64,000 nt of DNA from Lentisphaerae bacterium WC36 (GCA_020683205.1 CP085689.1:992001-1056000), one strand, 5' to 3'; counted from the first letter of the stretch, positions 9,302 through 19,082 are shown. The notes: generated by a model not told the origin, from the letters alone. Translations and numbers: made by a program.

Positions 9302-10624
9302 ATGACGTCCTATTTACAAAAATTTAGAAAGTTAGTATTTTCAGTAGTTATCGCATCTAGCTTTACTACTTTGCTTTCACAAGTAGCAAAAGCTGCAGAT
9401 GGTAAAATTAGTTTTTTAACTTATAATATAGCAGCTCTTCCTTGGCCTGCATATTATGATAATGCTGCAGGCAATCCAGCCGATAGATTACAGTATATCG
9501 GTCAAAAAATTCATCCTTTTGATGTTGTTGGAGTTCAAGAGCAATTTACTGAATTTGATTTGCTTAGACAAGATATTGATCATCCATATTATACTACTGG
9601 AGAGCATCTTTATACAGGTGGAAGTGGTTTAGACTTATTTTCTAAATATCCTATGTATGGCACTTCTAGAATAGAATTTAATGATCACCCATTTTATGTA
9701 GACAAAGGTTTTACTAAAACAACCGTAGTATTATACCCTGGTGTAATTATAGATGTTTATAATACTCACACTGGTGATGATGAAGATGAAATTGAAAATC
9801 AATTAGATCAACTGAGTCAATATATTCAAAATAATAGTCCAGCAGATCGTCCAGTAGTTGTAATGGGAGATTTCAATGCAACTCTAGATGGTCGTGGTAA
9901 TATGAGAACAAGATTACTTGCGCCAAACAATCTTGTTGATGCGTATGAAGAGCATTATGGTAATGCTGGGCATGATTACTGGGAAATTGATCGTATCTTA
10001 TATAGAAATGGAACACACGTGACTTTTTCACTTTCACATTTTGAGAAAATGAGTTATGACCAACAACCAACAACAGACAAGCCATATCAATCTTATTTTG
10101 TTCACAATGGAGTAAATTTATCAGATCATAGAGCAGTTTTAGCTGAGCTCACTTTTACCGTAAGTGATGCTAAGAGAATGCATTCTGGATACAAGCGTTA
10201 TATTTCTGATATAAAACTCGATTCTGGAATAAATGGCTGGGGACCAATTGGGCAAGACCAAACTGTCGGAGGAGATGATATCTGGGATGGGCAAAAAATG
10301 CGCATGGATCCAAAAAGTTATGATAGAGGATTAGGTGTGCACGCTCCTTCACTAGTAAAAATAAAACTCGATTCAAAATACAGTCGTTTTTATGCTGAAG
10401 TAGGGATTGATGAAGAAGTTGGAGCTCATGGTAAAGTTCGTTTTAAAGTATTTACTGATGGGACAAAAGTTTTTGATAGTGGAGCAATGGAGCCTTGGAC
10501 TTCAACAAAAATTGTTGATATAGATGTTAGCAATACAAATATGTTGTCGTTAGAGGTTGAACCTGAAGGAAGCAAAGATTATGATCACGCTAACTGGGCA
10601 GATGCTTACTTAATATTAAAATAG
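9302..10624 (+). CDS. Secreted sphingomyelinase-like EEP phosphodiesterase with NPCBM domain
   Basis: 440 residues. A signal peptide (about 1-31, ending SQVAKAA) precedes an endonuclease/exonuclease/phosphatase fold at about 36-285. Its metal and catalytic motifs are visible: LTYNIAALPWP, VGVQEQFTEFD, VYNTHTGDDED, VVMGDFNATLDGRG and NLSDHRAVLAEL. This pattern is that of bacterial neutral sphingomyelinase/phospholipase C-like members, which cut a phosphodiester headgroup using Mg2+. From about 300 to the end there is an NPCBM/NEW2-type carbohydrate-binding domain (MRMDPKSYDRGLGVHAPS, FYAEVGIDEEVG). The pairing suggests a secreted enzyme docked on a glycan or cell surface. It is a single-gene unit with its own terminator. 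The substrate is inferred from the family only; DNA or inositol phosphates are alternatives. Confidence 0.82.
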   Translation: MTSYLQKFRKLVFSVVIASSFTTLLSQVAKAADGKISFLTYNIAALPWPAYYDNAAGNPADRLQYIGQKIHPFDVVGVQEQFTEFDLLRQDIDHPYYTTGEHLYTGGSGLDLFSKYPMYGTSRIEFNDHPFYVDKGFTKTTVVLYPGVIIDVYNTHTGDDEDEIENQLDQLSQYIQNNSPADRPVVVMGDFNATLDGRGNMRTRLLAPNNLVDAYEEHYGNAGHDYWEIDRILYRNGTHVTFSLSHFEKMSYDQQPTTDKPYQSYFVHNGVNLSDHRAVLAELTFTVSDAKRMHSGYKRYISDIKLDSGINGWGPIGQDQTVGGDDIWDGQKMRMDPKSYDRGLGVHAPSLVKIKLDSKYSRFYAEVGIDEEVGAHGKVRFKVFTDGTKVFDSGAMEPWTSTKIVDIDVSNTNMLSLEVEPEGSKDYDHANWADAYLILK

Positions 10625-10671
10625 GCATTATAGAGATAGCCTAACAAACAAATTTTTAAGGATGCTTTATT

Positions 10672-10707
10672 AACATATCAGTAGTTGTCACTATTGATAT
10701 GTTTTTT
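10672..10707 (+). terminator. Rho-independent terminator of the EEP/NPCBM gene
   Basis: AACATATCAGTAGT and ACTATTGATATGTT pair with one mismatch around a 4-base loop and run into TTTT. It lies about 48 bp after the stop. Confidence 0.7.
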
Positions 10708-10903
10708 ATATTGGAAATAATTTTTTACTGTTAAATATTTAACTTGATTTTTGTAAATATAAAAATTACTGGTACGATAAATTAGCAAATTAAATTGTTG
10801 TGAAAAAAATTTAAATGTTAAAAATTTTGACTAAAATCTTATACATTTTTTTAAAATAAAAGAGGCAATATATAAATATAATTTATGCGAGTTGCATTTT
10901 TTT

Positions 10904-12043
10904 TTAATAGATAATCATCAAAGCTGTTATAACTAGAAAGAAAAAACCGAGAATTAGTTTTTCTTTTAACTGATTTTTTGTGAAAAAGTTTTCAATAATT
11001 GAGAATTTTAATCCTTTATAAACCAGTAAGAAAATTATTATTAATGGTAAAATACATGCTAGATTATAAATTAAAATATATCCTGTTGCGGTATAGCGTG
11101 AAAGATTATTTTTTATTAAATATGCTAGCACTGGAATATATACTTGCCCTGTACAAACTGATTCAAAAATTGTTATAGTCATACCACTAAAAAGTGCGCC
11201 ACTAATTAAGAATTTAGTTTTAATACCTCTTTGAATCGATTGACGAATTTTACTAATTAAAGATAGTGGTAAGTTACACGCGTCACCTGGGATGTAACCT
11301 AAGTTTTTTAGTTTTATTGCATCTTTAAAGGAAACAAAAGCAAAATAAATTAACATTGCGATAATGGTATATTTGAGTATATATTGCATAGTTTTGAATC
11401 CATTTAATTCATAAAGTGAATTAAAAATACCTAATCCCATTAACGTATAAGTTATGAAAGAACCAGAACAAAAAGTCAGTCCAGTAATTAGCATTTTTTT
11501 ATTTTTAACACCAATCGTCGACAGCAATCCCATTAAGAACACAATAGTTGAGAAAACGCACGGATTTACACCATCAATTAGACCTGCGATTATTAAGCCT
11601 AAAATTGAAAATTTTTTGAATTTTTCATCCACTAGATTCTTAGTAATATTACCTTTTTTTTCTGATTTAACAATAATTTGATTGTTTTTAAATTTAGTAA
11701 TTTTCGTCAATAATTCTTTTTCAATTCGATTAACTCCAGCCAAACAAATCACGTTGTCAGGAAAATAACCAATGAAAATTTTTACTGCAGCGTTTGGATT
11801 ATTATCATCACCGTAACGTTGTTCAAATTTGAGCAATTTCTCAAAATTAACAGTTTCGTCAATGATAAACTTCTCAATTTTTAAGTCAGAGTACAAATCT
11901 TTAACTTCCTGCAAAATTTCTTTTTCAATACGTTCACACTTTAGGCAATTATTTGATCCGAAAAGAACAATTTTGAGTTCTTTTGCCGATAAACTTAGTG
12001 CAAAAAATAATCCCAAAATAACCAATAAAAGCTTACTTTTCAT
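10904..12043 (-). CDS. DsbD/CcdA-like thiol transporter with N-terminal thioredoxin-like domain
   Basis: 379 residues. A signal-like helix is followed by a thioredoxin-like domain (about 20-115) with a CLKC redox pair in LFGSNNCLKCERIEKEIL. Six or more membrane helices follow from about 145. The membrane part carries the paired-cysteine signatures of the CcdA/DsbD family: LIDGVNPCVFSTIVFL and ESVCTGQVYIPV. Such proteins pass reducing equivalents from cytoplasmic thioredoxin to the periplasm for cytochrome c maturation or disulfide repair. The domain order (thioredoxin first) differs from classical DsbD. The start overlaps the DUF1573 gene end by 11 bp, so the pair is translationally coupled. 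A supply of reductant for the two heme-binding HzsA-related proteins is a reasonable but unproven link. Confidence 0.8.
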   Translation of the reverse strand: MKSKLLLVILGLFFALSLSAKELKIVLFGSNNCLKCERIEKEILQEVKDLYSDLKIEKFIIDETVNFEKLLKFEQRYGDDNNPNAAVKIFIGYFPDNVICLAGVNRIEKELLTKITKFKNNQIIVKSEKKGNITKNLVDEKFKKFSILGLIIAGLIDGVNPCVFSTIVFLMGLLSTIGVKNKKMLITGLTFCSGSFITYTLMGLGIFNSLYELNGFKTMQYILKYTIIAMLIYFAFVSFKDAIKLKNLGYIPGDACNLPLSLISKIRQSIQRGIKTKFLISGALFSGMTITIFESVCTGQVYIPVLAYLIKNNLSRYTATGYILIYNLACILPLIIIFLLVYKGLKFSIIENFFTKNQLKEKLILGFFFLVITALMIIY

Positions 12044-12728
12044 CTTTAACTAATCCTGTAATTTTGAGTTTAATTGTTGGCTGTTGTTCTGGAGAAATAA
12101 TTGGTATTTCAATGCTGGATTTAATTCTTGTAATTTTAGTTTTGACGGTTTCATCATTACTTATTGTTAACGTTAAATTATTGGCTTTTTTATCAATGGT
12201 TTTATCAATTTTTAATTTTAAATTTCCCTTCTGAATCAACTTCCCAAACTTAATTGTAGAAATATCTTCATTGAATTTAACAATGAATGTTTTCTTGAAG
12301 TTTTGATTTTCTTTTATGAAACCTAAATAAAAATTAGACCTAGGTGTTATGGTATATAAAACTTTTGCAGTACCTGTTAAGTTTAGTTTCATAAAGCGGT
12401 TTTTGGGGTCATTTGTTTCAATAAAAATGATTTTATTGAATGATCCTGATAATGAGTTTTTATTCAAATTGATGGTAAGTTTAGTTGTTTCACCTGGATT
12501 AATATTTTTTGATAATATATTAATTTTTGAACAACCACACGTCGTGCGAATATTCTTAATAATTAAATTTTCATCGCCACTATTTTTAATAGTAATAATT
12601 TTTTTTTGAGCTAAGTTAGCCTTAAATTTACCAAATTTAACATCTTTGCCTTCAACAATTTTAATAACACTTCCAGCAAAACAATTTATGGTCAAAAGAA
12701 CCAGCAACAATCCTAAAAACTTCTTCAT
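12033..12728 (-). CDS. DUF1573 domain exported protein
   Basis: 231 residues with a signal peptide (MKKFLGLLLVLLTINCFAGS). A DUF1573-type immunoglobulin-like domain follows, marked by KIITIKNSGDENLIIKNI and TTCGCSK. A second beta-rich half reads TPRSNFYLGFIKENQNFKK. DUF1573 proteins are exported and of unknown function, and in PVC and Bacteroidota they often sit near redox or surface genes. The TTCGC motif could be a partner for the coupled DsbD-like protein downstream. That is suggested only by the 11-bp gene overlap. The ribosome site is AGGAG, about 6 bases before the ATG. Confidence 0.78.
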   Translation of the reverse strand: MKKFLGLLLVLLTINCFAGSVIKIVEGKDVKFGKFKANLAQKKIITIKNSGDENLIIKNIRTTCGCSKINILSKNINPGETTKLTINLNKNSLSGSFNKIIFIETNDPKNRFMKLNLTGTAKVLYTITPRSNFYLGFIKENQNFKKTFIVKFNEDISTIKFGKLIQKGNLKLKIDKTIDKKANNLTLTISNDETVKTKITRIKSSIEIPIISPEQQPTIKLKITGLVKDEK

Positions 12729-12874
12729 AACTCCTCCAATTATATCTTATTAAAATACACACATATAATATAGCACGTTTCAACATAAACACAAAAAGAG
12801 GTCAGTATTGAAATCAATCTCTTATATTTTATAAAAGTAATTTTTATCAATCCATCTTAATATCATTATTGAAT

Positions 12875-13345
12875 CTAATTAACTTCTTTGCCTTTTTTGC
12901 TTATAACAGCATATGCATCATTGTTATTTAATATCAAGATATCATTTTTTAATGACCAGCCTATTTCAAATTCTTTAATTTTATAGCAATTTTGTCCTTT
13001 GTATTAAAAAAAACATAACGATGAAAACCTCCTTCTTCATTTTTTTATCAAGGTATACCGCTATGCCATTTGAAAAAGATCCAATTGAGCCATTAATTAA
13101 ATGAAAAAATAGTTTTACATTTTTTATCAATATAACCATCAAGATTATTATCCCCCTTCAACAACTGCTAATTTCCCCAGTGAAAAAATAAATGATTCTT
13201 CATCTCATACTAATTTAGTTGAAAATTTACATGGTATTACTTCTTCTCCTTTGGCATTAATAAATCTATATCTTGTTTCACCATTGACATTTTTGAAAAG
13301 AGCTGCTAAACCCTCTGGAAAGTTTGAAAAAATTTTAAATTTTTT
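12875..13345 (-). pseudogene. Decayed WG-repeat protein
   Basis: Minus-strand fragments in at least three frames read as WG/beta-hairpin repeats: FPEGLAALFKNVNG, YRFINAKGEEVIPCKFS, then KIKEFEIGWSLKNDILILNN and YAVISKKGKEVN before a stop at 12875. Internal stops and shifts are frequent. Intact WG-repeat proteins are usually surface or toxin-accessory proteins; nothing more can be said for this relic. Confidence 0.5.
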
Positions 13346-13429
13346 TAGACAGTATATTATTATTTTAATTCATTTTAAAATTAAAATTCAATGTATTATT
13401 TAGCAAATGCATTAAGTCTAAATTACTAA

Positions 13430-13800
13430 AAGGATCTCTTATCAATTTGATTACTCTTACTCATTACTCTAGCATTACTATTTATACTAAAAAACTGTTA
13501 ATTAATGGCTGGGTAGGGGGACTATAACCATTTATCTTTAATAGCTACATTAGTAATAAAAGAAACTGTAATTAAGTTTTTTAAATTTTTCTAATTTATA
13601 AGTTCATCAATTGGTAATTGGCAGCCTTTTTCTGTTTAAGTTACTTTTGGCAATGGTTTTTCTGTTTTAAATAATTTTAAAATGTATTTTTTGATTTTAT
13701 CATTATTGAGTTTTATTTCTCAAGTTAATTCTGATATGCCGTAATTAAAATTTTCTTCTGAAAATTTTTTGATTCTTTTAGTGATCTCAAACGACACCCT
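13430..13800 (-). pseudogene. Unidentified decayed coding region
   Basis: The minus strand gives a mostly continuous peptide interrupted by four or more stops: RVSFEITKRIKKFSEENF, EIKLNNDKIKKYILKLFK, LKNLITVSFITNVAIKDK, then NSNARVMSKSNQIDKRS. The length and stop density fit a pseudogene. No family is recognised. Confidence 0.3.
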
Positions 13801-13811
13801 CTGAATAATCA

Positions 13812-13849
13812 AAAAACTGGTTAGCTTAAAAATAAACTAACCAGTTTTT
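13812..13849 (-). terminator. Strong terminator hairpin
   Basis: AAAAACTGGTTAG (13812-13824) and CTAACCAGTTTTT (13837-13849) are perfect complements around a 12-base loop. Read leftward the stem ends in a T-run. It sits 10 bp beyond the stop of the lipoprotein pseudogene. The A/T ends make it potentially bidirectional. Confidence 0.75.
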
Positions 13850-13858
13850 ATTTTACAC

Positions 13859-14300
13859 TTATTTATTTAAGTTTATTATTTCATTATCTTTAAACCCATA
13901 AATTTTTTTTATTACTTCTTTTACGAATGTTTCATTTTTATAGCCTTTAATAGTCCATTTTTTATTGCTCAATTTATAAGATTTTAATTTTAAATCGTAT
14001 TTGATTATTGGACCTTTTTTTCATTAATTTGTTGATTATCTAATTTTAAGAATAACTTACTTTCTTTTAGTGTCATTGATACAAATGGATCCTTATAATC
14101 TTCCTTAGAGTATAAATACATCAAAATAGCTTCCTTCACCCTTCTGCATAAGTTACAATTTGCACTACACAGATTTTACCATTAGGCGTTTTAAACATAT
14201 ATCCACAGTTATTAGATCCTGATATAATAGTTTCTTTATCACAACCATTAGCAATAAAAGTGAAAATAACAATAATCAATAACCTTATAATTTTCTTCAT
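13859..14300 (-). pseudogene. Small lipoprotein gene broken by two frameshifts
   Basis: Starts at an ATG at 14298-14300 with a lipoprotein signal (MKKIIRLLIIVIFTFIANGC). The first frame stops at 14136. A shift at YAEG leads into VKEAILMYLYSKEDYKDPF and MTLKESKLFLKLDNQQINEK. A second shift in an A-run leads to GPIIKYDLKLKSYKLSNKKW, ending INLNK at 13859. Joined, it is about 150 residues of a lipid-anchored protein of unknown role, sitting just downstream of the BlaR1-like gene on the same strand. Confidence 0.55.
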
Positions 14301-14445
14301 TTTTTTTAAATTATCTTCTTTTAAGTTGCCTTTTTTTACTATATTATCGTACATCTTATAATTATGGATACAAGGAATATCTTTAAAATCACAATTTTGA
14401 AATTTTACTTTCAAACGACTATTTTCTGAGTAAAAATTAGTGATT

Positions 14446-17400
14446 TCAGCCTTTTTTCCTATTTTTATTAATTATTAAATTGGGGTGTGGAATACTTCCA
14501 GTGTCTAGGTAGTTTCGCTTTCCATCTTTAATTTGTTTAATTAATATTTTAACATTTTCTGGCATAAAATTGATATTTTTTGCATAATTTGTTAGAAATT
14601 TAATAACACATTCTTTTTCTCCATTTTCTAAGAGAATATTGGCTAATGTTAAGTCATTGGTATAACCAGTCTTAATATTTTGGTGTGGAAAATCACTTGA
14701 TTTTAGCAAATATTTTTTTGCTTTTGATAGAGATGAATCTCGGTAGAAGGCTACCTGACCCAAGATACTATTACAGTGATAAATTAGAGTGCCATACGCA
14801 AAAAATCTCGACGTGCTTCTATCTTTTTTTGATTCAGCAATTAAATCATTTGCATATTTTTCAGCAATATCATATTTCTTAAGAGAAAATGCTACTTCTG
14901 CAATATCAATTAATATATGAGTTTTGTTTTCGTAAATGCTTTTATCATATGCAGTTATTAAAGATGATAATGCCTTCTTTTTTTCACCTCTCGCTAAATA
15001 TAATGAAGCTAAGTCTTGATCCCACCAACCGTTATATGGTTCGAGATTCATAAGCATTTTTATATACTCTACAGATTTGTTGCTGTTACCTAGGTTTCTT
15101 CTTGCATTACTTAAAATATCTCTGTTTTTAGGATTCTTTTTTGCTTGATCAGCCCAGAGTTTTGCAATTTTATTAAAAATTTCAGTTTGTTGCGAATCAA
15201 AACTAAAATTTACTAAAATAGGACTATCAGGATATTTTTTTATTAAAAAAGATGCAATATTATATAGTTCAGCATTATTTTTGTTATACTTATAATAACC
15301 TACTAATAAAGCCGCAGTTTTTAAATCATCTTGGTTCTTGGCATATTTTTTTGATAATTTAGTTATTTCATCATTTTTTAAGTTAGTACCTTTTGATACT
15401 AATTTTTGAAATAAAGAGTGTTTTTTTTGAATCGCTTCATGCTCTAAATCTCTTTTTGTTTCACTGGCGTTTGTGAACGAGTATAACTTTGTATCTTGAC
15501 CTGCCTCAATTTTTTTTATATCTATTAAAGCTTGTTGTGAAAATTTTGGAAACAATTTAGCATATTTTTTTAAATATTTAATAACGCACTCTTTTTCACC
15601 ATGTAGCAAAAGAATATTTGCAAGATCAAAGTTAAAACCAGTTGTGGTTTCAATAGGATATTTTTCTGGAATGTCAAGGGATAATAGTAGATATTTCTTT
15701 GCTTCTTCAACATTTCCACGCTTAAATGCAATTTGACCCAAAACTTCATTAATCTCAGGATAAAAATTGTAGAAATATTTTTGTTTAGTTGTTTCTTTAT
15801 CTAATAAATCAAGGGTTTTTTTAGCATATTCCTCAGCAATTGCAAGTTTATTTCCTTCTAATGCACAATTTGCAATAGTCCTACTAATGGAAGCTTTGTA
15901 CTTTTGTTCATTATTATTGTACATTTCTTGATAATACTTAATTGCTTCATCATATTTTTTCATTTTGTATAAAATACGGGCAATGTGAAAATCCCAAGCA
16001 ATACTGCCTTCAATTTTTTTAATCATTTTATAAAATTTTATTGATTCTTGTGGAGCAATATATTTAATATTTGATGCCGCAATTTTTAAAATTAACGTAT
16101 TATTGGGATTTTTTTGAACTTGTTCATTCCATAATTTTACAAATTTACTATCTTCTTTAGAAGAACGTAAACTTGCAAAACTTTGTATTAAAAAAAAGTT
16201 TTCGGGATCATTTTTTATAAAGAACTCAATAATCTTGTTTACCTTTGCATCATATTTCTTGCTAACACCATGGTTTGGGTATCTTACAATAAGTAAAGTA
16301 GCAGTTTCGGTATCACTTGGGTTGTTTGCTAATTTAGCTTCTAATTTATTAATTTCACCTTGAGTAAGGTCTAGTCCTTTTGCTCTAATTTTGCGATATT
16401 TTATTTCCTCTTTTCTATATTTAATGGCTAAGGATTGATTTTCATTAGTCGTTTTTGTTGTTTTTTTATTTTCTTGAGACCTTTGCTTGCTATGTTCTTT
16501 TAGGTCTTTTGGCATTAACATACTAAGTCCATCCAAATGATTTCTTTTTCCTTCCTGAATTTGTTTAATTAATAATTTAACAGTATCTGGACGATGAGTA
16601 TTTATTTGCGAATATTTCGTTAAAAATTCAATGACGCACTCTTTTTCGCCATGTTTTAAAAGCATATCTGCCAAAGTGAAATCAATTCCTCCGCTCATCA
16701 AAGTTGGTGATCCTGGTGTTTCAATTGATTTAAGCAGATATTTTTTTGCCTCAGCTATTTTTCCCTGTTTGAAAGCAACTTGACCAAGCACACTGTTCCC
16801 CGTATAAATTTGATTTCCTAATGGGAAATATGGGTATTTTTTACTGCTTATTTTTGATGCCTCAAGTAAATCAGTGGCATATTTTGTTGCTAATTGAAAT
16901 TTATCTAAGGAAATTGCTATTGGAGCTAAATATTGTAAGATGTTAATTTTCTTTTTGCTGTCACTTTTTTTATAAGCATTTTGATAATGTTTAAATGCTT
17001 TATCCATTTTTTCAATAGAAGGTAAAGCATATAAATGCCCTAACGTTTCATCCCATTTGGGATTGTTTGGTTCAAGTTTAGCACACTGAGTCATATATTT
17101 TATTGCAATATCCGTATCATATAATGTCAAGTTGCTTGCTGCATTACTTAAGATGGTAGTATTTTTAGGTTTTATTTGTATTTGTTCTTCCCAAAATGTC
17201 AAAAATCTATCGCTACTACCTGTTTTACAAATATTAGTTATTGGATCTTGAAAAATAGGACTTTCTGGATAATTTTTTATTAAATATTCAACGATGTTAT
17301 TTGATTTAATTTTATACTCTTTATGACGGATTCTTTTTTGCATATAGCTACCTAGAAGTAATGCGGCTGTTTTTATATCATCTTTGTTTTTAGCATATTT

Positions 17401-18600
17401 TTCTTCAAGTTTAGCAATATCCTTGTCGGAGAGTTTAATTCCTTTTAAGTATAGGCTTGTAAAGTCTAAATCTTCTTTGTCTGCTAATTTTTTCTTTATT
17501 TTTTTGTCATTGTTTTCGGCAAAAGTGCAATGTATGCCCCCAATTAACGCTACGAAAAAACAGACAACTACAGCTGCTGAATACTTCAATGAACGTGAAT
17601 TTTTCATTTGTTTGTTCCTTTTTGTTGATAAAATGTTTTTAATGCGCACTTTTAAGTTTAAATGGCTACTAGCCATCCCTGCCGTCGCAGGTAAATTATA
17701 ACTATTCAAAGATGTTGCTCGATCTGTTAGATCTACCAAGCACTTTGAGTAAGTCACTGAATCTAATTGCGATAAAACGTAGTTATCGCAGACATCTTCG
17801 CGAGCAATAGAGTGAATATTGCTGATTTTATAAAGAATTGGATTCCACCAATAACACGCAATAATAATACGTTTAAATATGCCAAAGAGGTGGTCACGGT
17901 GATAAATATGTGAAAATTCATGCAAGGCAATACTTGCTAATTGATCATTAGTTAGTGAATCCAAATCATTTTCTGGCAAAACTAAAATGGGTGAGAAAAG
18001 TCCTAAAGTAAGCGGCGATTCGATTTGTTTGGTTTTATAGACTTTAGGTATTTGTTTCATCTTAAAAATCACACTAGTTTTTTCAAAAATTGTGAAGCTA
18101 TGCTGATTTTTTAACAACTTTAGATTACGTTTAAAGTTTGTTAAAAATTTTAACCCTAATATTATTTCTGATAGCATAAAAATAATACCTGCACCCCATA
18201 AATAATAACTGCAATCTAATAATTTGTTGAAAAATTCTGAATCAAATTTTGGCATTGAATAACTTTTTTTTGCAATAATTCTTTTAGGTCTCTGATTTTT
18301 TGTATTGCTAATATCAGTTAAGGTTTTGCTCTGTAAGTTTGGTATGATAAAATTTTGATTAGAAGCAAAAGTTTTCTTTACAAGCGGGGTGGCATTGTAA
18401 CTCGCAACTTGAATTTTATTGGATATTGAAAATAATGTTAGAAATGGTAAAATAGTCAATGCGATAAATATGCTCATAGCTAATAAGCTACGCTTTGGAG
18501 CTGATAAATTACGCAAAACTTTTAATAAAATAAAACCAATCACAGTAATTGCCGCTGATTGCCAAAGGATGTTTAAAAATATTTTTGAAATGTCACTCAC
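14446..18600 (-). CDS. BlaR1-like M56 metallopeptidase receptor with threefold TPR array
   Basis: 1384 residues. The N-terminal 360 are a BlaR1/MecR1-type membrane zinc peptidase: several helices, then SIALHEFSHIYHRDHLFGI with the HEFSH zinc motif, YWWNPILYK, and the third ligand region AREDVCDNYVLSQ. After another membrane helix the C-terminus is not a penicillin-binding domain. It is three similar copies of about 330 residues starting GIKLSDKDIAKLEEKYAKN, GLDLTQGEINKLEAKLANN and GTNLKNDEITKLSKKYAKN. Each copy holds TPR-like helix pairs (LLKSIETPG, HGEKECVIEFL). In this class a signal activates the peptidase, which cleaves the paired repressor. It overlaps the BlaI-like gene by 4 bp. The ligand is unknown; a TPR array suggests sensing a protein or peptide. 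Confidence 0.82.
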   Translation of the reverse strand: MSDISKIFLNILWQSAAITVIGFILLKVLRNLSAPKRSLLAMSIFIALTILPFLTLFSISNKIQVASYNATPLVKKTFASNQNFIIPNLQSKTLTDISNTKNQRPKRIIAKKSYSMPKFDSEFFNKLLDCSYYLWGAGIIFMLSEIILGLKFLTNFKRNLKLLKNQHSFTIFEKTSVIFKMKQIPKVYKTKQIESPLTLGLFSPILVLPENDLDSLTNDQLASIALHEFSHIYHRDHLFGIFKRIIIACYWWNPILYKISNIHSIAREDVCDNYVLSQLDSVTYSKCLVDLTDRATSLNSYNLPATAGMASSHLNLKVRIKNILSTKRNKQMKNSRSLKYSAAVVVCFFVALIGGIHCTFAENNDKKIKKKLADKEDLDFTSLYLKGIKLSDKDIAKLEEKYAKNKDDIKTAALLLGSYMQKRIRHKEYKIKSNNIVEYLIKNYPESPIFQDPITNICKTGSSDRFLTFWEEQIQIKPKNTTILSNAASNLTLYDTDIAIKYMTQCAKLEPNNPKWDETLGHLYALPSIEKMDKAFKHYQNAYKKSDSKKKINILQYLAPIAISLDKFQLATKYATDLLEASKISSKKYPYFPLGNQIYTGNSVLGQVAFKQGKIAEAKKYLLKSIETPGSPTLMSGGIDFTLADMLLKHGEKECVIEFLTKYSQINTHRPDTVKLLIKQIQEGKRNHLDGLSMLMPKDLKEHSKQRSQENKKTTKTTNENQSLAIKYRKEEIKYRKIRAKGLDLTQGEINKLEAKLANNPSDTETATLLIVRYPNHGVSKKYDAKVNKIIEFFIKNDPENFFLIQSFASLRSSKEDSKFVKLWNEQVQKNPNNTLILKIAASNIKYIAPQESIKFYKMIKKIEGSIAWDFHIARILYKMKKYDEAIKYYQEMYNNNEQKYKASISRTIANCALEGNKLAIAEEYAKKTLDLLDKETTKQKYFYNFYPEINEVLGQIAFKRGNVEEAKKYLLLSLDIPEKYPIETTTGFNFDLANILLLHGEKECVIKYLKKYAKLFPKFSQQALIDIKKIEAGQDTKLYSFTNASETKRDLEHEAIQKKHSLFQKLVSKGTNLKNDEITKLSKKYAKNQDDLKTAALLVGYYKYNKNNAELYNIASFLIKKYPDSPILVNFSFDSQQTEIFNKIAKLWADQAKKNPKNRDILSNARRNLGNSNKSVEYIKMLMNLEPYNGWWDQDLASLYLARGEKKKALSSLITAYDKSIYENKTHILIDIAEVAFSLKKYDIAEKYANDLIAESKKDRSTSRFFAYGTLIYHCNSILGQVAFYRDSSLSKAKKYLLKSSDFPHQNIKTGYTNDLTLANILLENGEKECVIKFLTNYAKNINFMPENVKILIKQIKDGKRNYLDTGSIPHPNLIINKNRKKG

Positions 18601-18992
18601 TTTGTCTTATCCTCAAAATCATTAATCATTTCACGGATTTGTACGATTTCTTCTTTGCTGATTTGGTTGTCTTTGCTTAATAAAGCTTTGACCAAATCTA
18701 AACATGAACCACCAAAAAGTTGTTTTTTGACATCATTTACAATTTCAAAAGATGCATCTTCTTCTGAGACCGTTGCAGAGTAGAATAACCTATTACCTTT
18801 TTGGCTTTGTGTTAACCAACCTTTTTTCAATAGTCTTAATAACTGCATATTTAGTGTTGAACGGTTAAAGCTTTTCTGAGCAGCATCATTTACTTTTTCG
18901 AGAATTTCTGTTAATGATTGACCATCTTGAATCCATACTGCTTTCATAATGCGAATTTCAGGTGGTGTTAATTTAGGCATTTTTTCTTTCAT
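18597..18992 (-). CDS. BlaI/MecI/CopY-family transcriptional repressor
   Basis: 131 residues, the normal size. The winged-helix N-terminus has LTPPEIRIMKAVWIQDGQSL and LEKVNDAAQKSFNRSTLNMQ, typical of BlaI/MecI recognition helices. The C-terminal helix provides dimerisation and the cleavage region. It is the first gene of the pair, directly behind two BlaI-type dyads at 19053-19082, so autoregulation is expected. The gene end overlaps the receptor start by 4 bp (ATGA-type coupling). No beta-lactamase gene lies nearby, so the regulon is elsewhere or is this pair itself. Confidence 0.9.
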   Translation of the reverse strand: MKEKMPKLTPPEIRIMKAVWIQDGQSLTEILEKVNDAAQKSFNRSTLNMQLLRLLKKGWLTQSQKGNRLFYSATVSEEDASFEIVNDVKKQLFGGSCLDLVKALLSKDNQISKEEIVQIREMINDFEDKTK

Positions 18993-19052
18993 AGTAGGTA
19001 GGTCTCCCTTGATATCAATAAAATTATGTTTTCTGATTATATAATTAATATA

Positions 19053-19082
19053 TTTACAACTGTAAATATTTACAAGTGTAAA
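19053..19082 (-). promoter_or_regulatory. Tandem BlaI/MecI-type operators
   Basis: Two 14-bp dyads, TTTACAACTGTAAA (19053-19066) and TTTACAAGTGTAAA (19069-19082), lie 2 bp apart and about 60 bp upstream of the repressor start. The TACA-N2-TGTA core is the established BlaI/MecI half-site pattern. Two adjacent copies imply two dimers over the promoter. Confidence 0.8.

Noticed and set aside
14446-18600. Beta-lactam resistance operon
   Set aside because: The receptor lacks a penicillin-binding domain and no beta-lactamase or PBP2a-like gene is near.
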